Of a stretch of DNA of 14,333 nt, positions 7,854-14,333 are shown piece after piece. Below the pieces are notes generated by a model. It did not search any database. It was not told the origin of the DNA and saw nothing but the letters and a program-made list of their open reading frames with translations. How positions within the stretch are numbered: position 1 is the first letter of the stretch; every line of letters starts with the position of its first letter. This DNA comes from a bacterium (GTDB taxonomy: Bacteria; Planctomycetota; Planctomycetia; Pirellulales; Pirellulaceae), in the NCBI GenBank assembly GCA_030432015.1, contig JAUIHJ010000116.1, positions 1 through 14,333 on the forward strand, read 5' to 3'. The position numbers were made by a program, and so were the translations under genes.

Positions 7854-10661
7854 TTAAGTCAGGTCTTCACGGGTTCGTCCGAAAACCAAACCGACTGCTG
7901 CGATCGTGCCGCCGATCACGAGGCTCGTTGTGTGCGCGCCGCCCAAGGCGGCAACGCCGGGCATCCCCAACGCTGGTCCGCAGACCATTATGACGGCGGC
8001 TGGAATCGCAAAGAGCGACATCTTCCAGCCGCGGAAAAAGGCGGTGAAGACCAGCATGAGGCCCGCAAAGCCGGGGTTGAAGCTGTCGAACCAGACGCCG
8101 ACCACCGGCAGTTTCAGGGGCTCGCTGGGGCCCAGAAGGTTCAGTGTGTCGAGCGGCGGTATGGTGCCATCTGCTGACGCGAACAGACCCAATTGCCGCA
8201 TCCACAGCAGGCACCCTGCCAGCAAGACGCATCCGCTTAGGAATCGCAGTTTCGCACCGCCGAAGAACCCCATCGCACGCTTCAGAAAGCCCCCCGCTTG
8301 CGGCTGGGACGCGAATTTGCCGCTGCGTGCCTCGGCCAGCATCGCTTTGATCCTTGCGCGTTTTTCCTCGGCGGCAATTTTGGGGTCGACTGCGGCATAA
8401 GCCGCCGCCAATTCACGCCGCGCTGCCGCGGCGTGATCCAGCATGGCGGTTGCCATGTTCTCGGCTTGCTGACGGGCGTGCGTCGCGTCGACACCAGAGG
8501 CCTGCAGCCCCGCTGCTTCAATCGTTGCGAGGTGTTTGCGATCGCGGGCTTCGCGGGTCCGACGGAGATAGCCGTTGATCCGCTTGATCAGTGGATCGCG
8601 CCAACCGCGAAATGCCCTGCCCGGCCGTTGGCCCGCCTGCTGCATCGCCAGCCTGGCGGCCAGCTTGGCGTTGTATCCGAACAGCGCTTCAAACATCTCT
8701 TCCCACGCATTGCCGGCGTACTTGGCGAAGAACTGCTGAATCTCCGGCTCGTCCAGGCCGCGAATTCGTAGCTTCTTCAAGACGTCTTCGACGGTTGCCG
8801 TCGGTTCGCGTCGCGCCGACGCCAACTGTCGATCAAAGACAAAATAGAAAGCCGTCCCCAGGGCCGCGCCCACCAGGCCGAAGCCGAGCCAGATTGCGAC
8901 CGGGCAAACCAGCATCGCTACGGCCAGCAAGGCCAGCCCGCCAATGGTCCAGGTGATCCACTCCGTCCAGCGGCAACTGAAGATCAACTCGCGGACCTTG
9001 TCGAACAGCGGTCCATGTTGACGCAAACCACCAACGACAAAATAGCAGGTCGCTGCCGCTGCCAGCATGGTCAGCCAGCCTCCTGCGACGGCAACGCTGA
9101 ATATCACGGAAGCCACCGCCAACAGGATCATCGCCATCGTAAATCCGATCGCGACGAGGCCGCGGATCTTGGCGAGCGGTTGGCTGTTGTAGCGCGCCAC
9201 GCCCGCTTCAAGTTGCGCCACGTGCTCTTCACTGATCGGCTGTGTGCCCTCACCCAAAAAGCCCTCCAGGCTCTCGATCACCTCCTCCAGGCTTGCAAAA
9301 CGTTCATCCGGATTCTTGGCGATCATCCGCACGACGATGTCGGATATGGGACCGGGAACGTTGGGGGCAAGCTTTTCGGGCCGGACGACCATCTCCGTCT
9401 TGTGCTTGGTGATCACCTCCAGCGCCGTCGCACCTTCAAATGGGGTGCGTCCGGTGAGCAGGACATACAGCGTGCAGCCGAGCGAGTAAATGTCGGCGCG
9501 ATGGTCGACGCCGGTCGCGTTCTCGGCTTGCTCGGGTGCCATGTAGGCTGGCGTGCCGATCGCCATATTCGCCAACGTAACGTTGGCAGTCGAAGCTGCC
9601 AGCGCGGCGCGTTCCACGGTCGAATTCTCCTCTTCGACCATCTGCGGTGTCTTAACGAGCCCCAAATCGGCGACCTTGACAATGCCGAGGTCGCTGAGCA
9701 TGAGGTTCGCAGGCTTCACATCGCGATGGACCATGCCGTGGCTATGCGCGAAACCCAGCCCACGGGCCGCCTGGAGAATGTAGCCGGCCGCTGCTTCCGG
9801 GTCTACCTTGCCGTGCTGTGCAATGAGTTCGTCCAGCGATACACCTTTGACGAATTCCATGCTGTAGAAGTTGACGCCTTGATCGGCGCCCAGGTCGTAT
9901 ATCTGCACGACGTTGTGGTGGGTCAACTGCGCAGCCGCGTAGGCCTCACGCGTGAACCGCGCGACGGTCGCCGGGTTCTCGCACCATCGTGCCTGGATCG
10001 TTTTGAGTGCCACCTGTCGGTCGAGCGATGTTTGGTTGGCCAAGTAGACGGTCCCCATCGCGCCACGCCCCAAGACCTTGAGGATTTTGTAACCTCCCAG
10101 ATGTTCCAACGGTGGCTCGACAGAGGACGCAGCTTGCCCCGCGACGTCACCTACGGCGCCCAGCGTGGCATCCAGTTTGCCGGGAGTGGTCACGTCATGC
10201 GCGATGTTCATCGGCGCCGTCTGATCAATTGGAGCGGTCTGATCGACCGCCGCCGCTCTGTCAGACCCGGAGGCCGGTACATCGGGAGTTGTCTGCTCCA
10301 TGAACGCCGTCTGCTCCAGGGGTGAAACGGGAGGGGCTGATTCGGGAGCCGCATCGTCAACCGTTTGATCGGTTGGGGCAACCGATCCCTGCATTGCGAT
10401 TGTGTCGTGGGTGGCATCCTCCGGTCTCGGCACAACCGAGGGCGATGGCGCGGCCTGGTCCCCAGCCGAGACGTGCGGATGTTCGGCCTCGCCGTGCTTC
10501 GCATTGGACGGCAGCCGTCCCACTTCGATGGCGCCGTCCGGTGTGTCCGGGACCGTCAGCGTGAAACGCCGCTCGCACTGGCTGCATTTCGGTTTGTATC
10601 GCCCCGGCTTCGCTCGTTTGACCTTCATGCCATGCCCGCAGTACGGGCAAGAAATCCCCAT
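7854..10661 (-). CDS. Membrane Ser/Thr protein kinase with N-terminal zinc ribbon
   Basis: A 935-residue Hanks-type kinase. Residues 1-35 hold two CxxC pairs (C5/C8 and C26/C29), probably a small zinc ribbon. Residues ~40-185 form a Pro/Ala/Thr-rich linker with five (D/E)QT triplets, at T100, T118, T124, T142 and T148. The kinase domain spans ~191-467: glycine loop LGRGAMGTV (197-205), VALK lysine K220, probable alpha-C glutamate E239, catalytic HRD with D314 plus K316 and N319, metal-binding DLG (332-334, DFG variant) and APE (375-377). All catalytic residues are present, so it should be active. The activation segment is long (residues 338-368). Then come about four hydrophobic spans (~498-546 and ~571-609), a helical soluble part (~611-800, starting VEDVLKKLRIRGLDEPEIQQFFAKYAG), and about three or four more spans (~806-823 and ~862-927). 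The start is fixed by GAGGAGG six bases upstream. Kinase and ribbon should face the cytoplasm. Target unknown; no partner gene is adjacent. Confidence 0.93.
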   Translation of the reverse strand: MGISCPYCGHGMKVKRAKPGRYKPKCSQCERRFTLTVPDTPDGAIEVGRLPSNAKHGEAEHPHVSAGDQAAPSPSVVPRPEDATHDTIAMQGSVAPTDQTVDDAAPESAPPVSPLEQTAFMEQTTPDVPASGSDRAAAVDQTAPIDQTAPMNIAHDVTTPGKLDATLGAVGDVAGQAASSVEPPLEHLGGYKILKVLGRGAMGTVYLANQTSLDRQVALKTIQARWCENPATVARFTREAYAAAQLTHHNVVQIYDLGADQGVNFYSMEFVKGVSLDELIAQHGKVDPEAAAGYILQAARGLGFAHSHGMVHRDVKPANLMLSDLGIVKVADLGLVKTPQMVEEENSTVERAALAASTANVTLANMAIGTPAYMAPEQAENATGVDHRADIYSLGCTLYVLLTGRTPFEGATALEVITKHKTEMVVRPEKLAPNVPGPISDIVVRMIAKNPDERFASLEEVIESLEGFLGEGTQPISEEHVAQLEAGVARYNSQPLAKIRGLVAIGFTMAMILLAVASVIFSVAVAGGWLTMLAAAATCYFVVGGLRQHGPLFDKVRELIFSCRWTEWITWTIGGLALLAVAMLVCPVAIWLGFGLVGAALGTAFYFVFDRQLASARREPTATVEDVLKKLRIRGLDEPEIQQFFAKYAGNAWEEMFEALFGYNAKLAARLAMQQAGQRPGRAFRGWRDPLIKRINGYLRRTREARDRKHLATIEAAGLQASGVDATHARQQAENMATAMLDHAAAARRELAAAYAAVDPKIAAEEKRARIKAMLAEARSGKFASQPQAGGFLKRAMGFFGGAKLRFLSGCVLLAGCLLWMRQLGLFASADGTIPPLDTLNLLGPSEPLKLPVVGVWFDSFNPGFAGLMLVFTAFFRGWKMSLFAIPAAVIMVCGPALGMPGVAALGGAHTTSLVIGGTIAAVGLVFGRTREDLT

Positions 10662-10667
10662 CGTCTG

Positions 10668-10674
10668 CCTCCTC
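10668..10674 (-). promoter_or_regulatory. Strong ribosome-binding site of the kinase gene
   Basis: Read on the minus strand this is GAGGAGG, six bases before the ATG at 10659-10661. It decides the start in favour of MGISCPYCG, which keeps the N-terminal CxxC pair. Confidence 0.75.
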
Positions 10675-11445
10675 GCGCATTAGGGAGCTACCAACATCCG
10701 CGCATCAAGGCAGTGGGGCGGCTAGTCGCTGAACAATAACCACGGAAGGGTTTAGAGAGCGGAATCGGCGGCCAACCACACAAGATTTTGATTGCGTAAA
10801 CAGGAAAATGGATGATTGCGTCGCGATGTCATGACCTGGATACGTCGGATACGGCCTCAAATCTAACCGACCGAGTGAACAAGTCAAGAAACGGGACGCG
10901 GACGAAATCGCTTTTGTGCTTTCGAGGCCGGGCGTTTGGGAACCCGATGCCGGGACGTTTTGTGGCCCGACGTGGCGGAATCGAAGTTGCCGTTTTTCGT
11001 GACGCATTGGATTCTTGCAATCCGACGTGTCCGAGCGGAATGCCGTCGTGCTGGGTTCGGTTTTTTGTCCTTCTTCCGTCGCTGACGTTCCTTGACGTCG
11101 CGCCTTTGCAAATGCCGCAGGCATGTCAGTTTAAAGCCTGGGGTGCAAACATCAGGGACTTGTGGTCCGGCAGCTCAAGAGCCGCGCAGCGGCGGCAGGA
11201 ATCACTGCGTCGAACAACTCCCGTCGCGGCTTCGCGGCGGCGGCTAACGAGCCACCGTGTCTGCATCGTGAGCAAGGGGTTCGCCCGGTTCGCGGAGCCG
11301 TTTCGTTTACATGTTTGGCGATTCGAGGTTACAATTGCGGAAGCGACGCGGCGCGACCTCGGCCGCTGCAGATCGCGTCCTACCCTCCCTGCTCTCACCG
11401 GCCCCTTGCCGATTTTTTCCATTCCCTAGAAGGACTTTGTTCTCG
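10675..11445. other. Long gene-poor region with GC-rich palindromes
   Basis: About 770 bp between two divergent genes, so promoters for both are expected, though none could be called with confidence. Open frames exist on both strands (for example 10812-11429 on +) but have arginine-rich, low-quality translations and no good ribosome-binding site. The right half, from about 11110 to 11290, holds GC-rich hairpins: GCCGC-GCA-GCGGC (11181-11193) and CGCG-GCTT-CGCG (11225-11236), each followed by a short GGCGG-containing stretch. This has the look of a degenerate dispersed repeat. A fragment of a decayed gene is also possible. Confidence 0.45.
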
Positions 11446-12564
11446 ATGCGTATTGTCCGGCATTTCAATCCATGTGGCCGCCCGTCGTTTCGCACTGGCC
11501 ATTTCATTGTCGCCTTGTTGGTCTCAACCCTTGGAATCGCCTTGCCGGTCTCGACGCGCGCCGACGAGCCGCATCCGGCGCCGCTGAAAGTCGCCAATTC
11601 CGAGGCGGCCAGCGAAAGCGAGATGAAGCCTTACGAGGAGTTGATCGAGCATTCGCGGGCGAAGATCGCGATGCTGCCAATTCCAGGTGGACAGTTCACC
11701 CTGGGAAGCCCGCCGAACGAACCGGGGCGGCAGGACGGCGAAGGCCCGCAGCAACAGGTGAAAATTTCTCCGTTTTGGATGGCAGAATGCGAAATCACCT
11801 GGAATGCCTATGAGATTTGGATGACCGATTTGGATGTCCTGCGACGCCAGGTTGAGGGCAAGGAGTTGACCGTCCGCGATAAGCTGGCGGACGAGTTTCA
11901 GATCAGCAAGCCGACGGAGCCCTACACGGACATGTCATTCGGCATGGGCAAACGTGGCTATCCGGCAATTTGCATGACGCAGCATGCCGCCCGCACTTTC
12001 TGTCACTGGTTGTCCGCGAAAACGGGGCGCTATTACCGGTTACCGACCGAAGCGGAATGGGAATATGCCTGCCGAGCCGGCACGACCACGGCGTATTCTT
12101 TTGGTGACAATCCCGATCAGATTGATGACTACGCCTGGTATTACGATAACAGCAATGAAAAGTATCAAAAGGTACGGAAGAAGAAGCCGAACCCGTGGGG
12201 CCTCTACGACATGCACGGCAACGTGGCGGAATGGGTTCTGGATCAGTACGACCCGGCCACGTATGCCTCGTATACCGGAAAACAAGTTGCGGATCCGTTG
12301 GCGGTGCCGCTGACGTTGTACCCTCGCGTGGTCCGCGGTGGGTCCTGGGATGACGACCCGGAAATTCTACGCAGCGCTGCACGTGTTGGCTCGGACGAAG
12401 ACTGGAAAATCCAGGACCCGCAAGAACCCAGGAGCATTTGGTATCATACAGACGCCTTGCATGTTGGCTTTCGAATCGTGCGACCATTGGCCGTACCGTC
12501 CGCCGCGGAAAAGGCGACCAAGTGGGAAAAGACCGAACCGATTCAACTCGACCCGGATGCCTGA
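11446..12564 (+). CDS. Secreted FGE/SUMF1-fold protein lacking the catalytic cysteine pair
   Basis: A 372-residue protein if started at the ATG 11446-11448. The frame is open further upstream to 11311, but this start gives a signal peptide (basic MRIVRHF ... hydrophobic HFIVALLVSTLGIALPVSTRA, likely cut before DEPHP) and an AGAAGGA lies upstream. The formylglycine-generating-enzyme fold is clear: IPGGQFTLGSPPNEPGR (79-95), WMAECEITWNAYE (111-123), RLPTEAEWEYACRAGTTTAYSFGDN (198-222), PNPWGLYDMHGNVAEW (248-263), RVVRGGSWDDDPEILRSAAR (294-313) and HVGFRIVRP (339-347). True aerobic FGEs carry two cysteines just after the RGGS motif that bind copper and oxidise the sulfatase cysteine. Here that region (301-313) has Asp, Pro, Glu and Leu and no cysteine. 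Formylglycine synthesis is therefore unlikely. Other members of this fold have binding or different roles. It is the first gene of a rightward cluster with an oxidoreductase and a sulfatase. Confidence 0.9.
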   Translation: MRIVRHFNPCGRPSFRTGHFIVALLVSTLGIALPVSTRADEPHPAPLKVANSEAASESEMKPYEELIEHSRAKIAMLPIPGGQFTLGSPPNEPGRQDGEGPQQQVKISPFWMAECEITWNAYEIWMTDLDVLRRQVEGKELTVRDKLADEFQISKPTEPYTDMSFGMGKRGYPAICMTQHAARTFCHWLSAKTGRYYRLPTEAEWEYACRAGTTTAYSFGDNPDQIDDYAWYYDNSNEKYQKVRKKKPNPWGLYDMHGNVAEWVLDQYDPATYASYTGKQVADPLAVPLTLYPRVVRGGSWDDDPEILRSAARVGSDEDWKIQDPQEPRSIWYHTDALHVGFRIVRPLAVPSAAEKATKWEKTEPIQLDPDA

Positions 12565-12672
12565 CCAACGAATTGATTGGCAAACGCTGTCGCCTCACCG
12601 TATCGTGTCGCCACGTCGTTGGTCGCCACGCGCATCAACCGTAATCAATACGCACTCACTCGTACCTGCCCC

Positions 12673-12678
12673 TAAGGA
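12673..12678 (+). promoter_or_regulatory. Ribosome-binding site of the Gfo/Idh/MocA gene
   Basis: TAAGGA nine bases before the ATG at 12688. It supports the start that retains the twin-arginine signal. Confidence 0.55.
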
Positions 12679-12687
12679 AACAATCTG

Positions 12688-14061
12688 ATGAGCAACAACA
12701 ACGACTCCAACCGTCGTCAATTCTTGAAGGAAACGGGTGTCATCGCCGCCGCATCAACCATCGTCGCCAGTGGAGTGCCGCAGGTACATGCCGCTGAAAG
12801 CAACACGATCCAAGTCGCCCTGGTCGGTTGCGGCGGTCGCGGGACGGGGGCCGCGATGAACGCCCTGGCCGTCAATAATGGTCCGCTCAAACTGGTTGCC
12901 ATGGCCGATGTCTTTTCGGCACGACAGGACACCAGCTATGCGAGTTTGAAGGGGAAATTCCAAAATCGAGTGGATGTTCCCGACGAACGCAAGTTCATCG
13001 GCTTTGACGCCTACAAGAAAGCGATCGACGTCCTGAATCCAGGCGACGTGGTGATCTTTGCGACGCCACCAGCGTTCCGCTGGCTCCATTTTACGTATGC
13101 CATCGAAAAGGGTGTCAACGTCTTTATGGAAAAGCCGGTCACCGTCGATGGTCCCACCAGTAAACGCATGTTCGCCCTGGCCGAAGAGGCGAAGAAAAAG
13201 AACCTCAAGGTCGCCGTCGGCCTGATGTGTCGTCATTGTAAAGCGCGGCAGGAACTGGCGGACAAGATCCACAACGGTGAACTTGGCGATGTGCTGAACC
13301 TGCGCGCTTACCGGATGGCGGGCCCCACCGGTTCGGCCGCCGCACCGCCCATCCCGGCAGGTGCCAACGAGCTCGAGCATCAGATCAAGCACTTTCACGG
13401 TTTCCTGTGGCTTAGCGGCGGAGCGGTGAGCGACTTCCTGATTCACAATATCGATGAAGGGTGTTGGGCCAAGGGGGACTGGCCGGTGGAAGCACGCGCG
13501 TCGGGCGGCCGCCATTATCGCGGCGACAAGATCGACCAGAACTTCGATACCTATTCAATCGAATACACATTTGGTGACGGCACTAAGATGTCGGTCGAGG
13601 GTCGAACGATTCCTGGTTGTCAAAACGAATTCGCGACCTATGTCCATGGAACCAAGGGCGCGGCGATTTTCTCGACTCGCGGTCACTTGCCCGCCAAGAG
13701 CCGCATCTATAAAGGACAGAACTTTGTCAAAGATGACCTCGTCTGGGCGTACCCTGATCGCGAACCCAATCCGTATCAGGAAGAGTGGAACGACCTGATC
13801 AAGGCGATTCGCGAGGACGAAGCCTACAACGAAGTGGAACGTGGTGTGAAGTCGAGCTTGGTCACGTCGATGGGGCGCATGGCCGCTCACACAGGGCAGA
13901 GAATCACGTACGACGAGTTCCTCAATTGCGAACACGAATTCGCGCCTGGGCTGGCGGACTTAAAACTGGGTGGTCCCGCGCCCCTCATGGCTGACGAGGA
14001 CGGAAAGTACCCGGTTCCCCAGCCCGGCTTGAATCCAGACACGGAATACGAAATCGGCTAG
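12688..14061 (+). CDS. Tat-exported Gfo/Idh/MocA family oxidoreductase
   Basis: A 457-residue NAD(P)-dependent dehydrogenase-type protein acting outside the cytoplasmic membrane. The N-terminus has a twin-arginine signal (NRRQFLKETG, R9/R10; hydrophobic VIAAASTIVAS; likely cut after VHA at 35). The Rossmann domain follows: VALVGCGGRGTGAAM (43-57), an acidic residue at the end of the second strand (MADVF), IFATPP (123-128) and the family EKP motif at 148-150 (VFMEKPVTVDG). The C-terminal alpha/beta substrate domain contains GGAVSDFLIHNIDEGCW (244-260), with D249 and H253 in the usual catalytic positions. Such proteins act on sugars, inositols or their derivatives; they are often present in many copies in planctomycetes with Tat signals, and the cofactor is presumably exported pre-bound. 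Substrate unknown. It lies 123 bp after the FGE-like gene and ~53 bp before the sulfatase, so co-transcription with the sulfatase is likely. Confidence 0.95.
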   Translation: MSNNNDSNRRQFLKETGVIAAASTIVASGVPQVHAAESNTIQVALVGCGGRGTGAAMNALAVNNGPLKLVAMADVFSARQDTSYASLKGKFQNRVDVPDERKFIGFDAYKKAIDVLNPGDVVIFATPPAFRWLHFTYAIEKGVNVFMEKPVTVDGPTSKRMFALAEEAKKKNLKVAVGLMCRHCKARQELADKIHNGELGDVLNLRAYRMAGPTGSAAAPPIPAGANELEHQIKHFHGFLWLSGGAVSDFLIHNIDEGCWAKGDWPVEARASGGRHYRGDKIDQNFDTYSIEYTFGDGTKMSVEGRTIPGCQNEFATYVHGTKGAAIFSTRGHLPAKSRIYKGQNFVKDDLVWAYPDREPNPYQEEWNDLIKAIREDEAYNEVERGVKSSLVTSMGRMAAHTGQRITYDEFLNCEHEFAPGLADLKLGGPAPLMADEDGKYPVPQPGLNPDTEYEIG

Positions 14062-14114
14062 ACCCCTGATTGGACCGCGCCACCATGACGCGGTTCAACA
14101 AAGGCACCCTTGCA

Positions 14115-14333
14115 TGTCACTGACACTGATCCGCCACCTTGTCTTGCTACTGATTGGTGTCAGTGGCATGAACGATCCAGTCGTGGGTCTGGCCGCCAAT
14201 CCGCCCAACGTCCTGGTGATCATCACGGATGATCTAGGGTTTTCCGACCTGGGCTGCTACGGCGGTGAAATTGCCACGCCCCACATGGATCGCTTGGCCC
14301 GCGATGGTTTGCGTTGCACCCAGTTCTACAACA
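14115..14333 (+). CDS. Secreted sulfatase (arylsulfatase type), N-terminal part, cut by window end
   Basis: About 73 residues are present. A hydrophobic signal peptide (MSLTLIRHLVLLLIGVSG) is followed by NPPNVLVIITDDLGFSDLGCYGGEI and TPHMDRLARDGLRCTQFYN. This is the opening strand and metal-binding Asp pair of the alkaline-phosphatase/sulfatase superfamily, followed by the usual TPxxDRLARxGxR helix. The active-site CxPSR motif, whose cysteine would be turned into formylglycine, lies beyond the window, so sulfatase versus phosphonate hydrolase or phosphodiesterase cannot be settled here. The reading frame is secure from about 14162 onward; I place the ATG at about 14115 (one-base uncertainty in my count). 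A weak AAAGG lies upstream. It probably forms an operon with the preceding oxidoreductase and removes sulfate from a sugar or polysaccharide in the periplasm or outside the cell. Confidence 0.9.

Noticed and set aside
9015..10325. Long open frame (436 codons) on the + strand inside the kinase gene
   Set aside because: It is antisense to a kinase with all motifs intact and a strong ribosome-binding site. Its translation is rich in His and Arg with no recognisable domain, a typical shadow of GC-rich coding sequence.
10812..11429. 205-codon open frame on + in the gene-poor region
   Set aside because: The translation is arginine-rich without conserved motifs, there is no good ribosome-binding site, and it runs through the GC palindromes. 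It is kept only as part of the intergenic description.
12754..13515. Open frame on the minus strand within the Gfo/Idh/MocA gene
   Set aside because: Antisense shadow of a clear oxidoreductase; no domain recognised.

Overview
The window is GC-rich, densely coded bacterial DNA that looks planctomycete-like (Pirellulales or relatives). The basis is a secreted-sulfatase neighbourhood with a Tat-exported Gfo/Idh/MocA oxidoreductase and an FGE-fold lipid/periplasm-type protein, a large zinc-ribbon Ser/Thr kinase with many membrane spans, secreted SH3-like proteins, and genes that mostly stand alone rather than in tight operons. This assignment rests on family resemblance and gene style, not on a marker-gene search.

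Layout. The left edge (1-724, +) holds the C-terminal part of a selenide, water dikinase of the type usually fused to an NADH-dehydrogenase-like domain; its first ~40 bases are in a different frame from the rest. Facing it is a secreted protein with SH3-like modules (783-2099, -). Upstream of that, on the same strand, is a type I methionine aminopeptidase (2428-3225, -). The two are separated by ~330 bp holding a small REP-like block of tandem and inverted repeats (2325-2399). A ~390 bp divergent spacer leads to leucyl-tRNA synthetase (3619-6450, +), followed by ADP-glucose pyrophosphorylase glgC (6573-7853, +) with an inverted repeat in the gap between them. glgC abuts, stop to stop with no spare base, a 935-residue membrane Ser/Thr kinase on the opposite strand (7854-10661, -).

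A ~780 bp stretch without a convincing gene (10662-11445) contains GC-rich palindromes. After it comes a rightward cluster: a secreted FGE/SUMF1-fold protein that lacks the catalytic cysteine pair (11446-12564), a Tat-signal Gfo/Idh/MocA oxidoreductase (12688-14061), and the start of a secreted arylsulfatase-type enzyme cut by the window end (from ~14115). Together these suggest extracytoplasmic processing of sulfated or otherwise modified sugars, a theme common in planctomycetes; the joint role is inference from adjacency.

The left two thirds are housekeeping genes (selenium donor synthesis, N-terminal methionine removal, Leu-tRNA charging, glycogen precursor synthesis). I see no CRISPR array, prophage, insertion sequence, tRNA or rRNA. 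No clear new system is evident. The points most worth a second look are the FGE-like pseudoenzyme beside a sulfatase, the spaced (D/E)QT repeats and unusual architecture of the kinase, the repeat blocks in the intergenic regions, and the apparent frameshift in selD.
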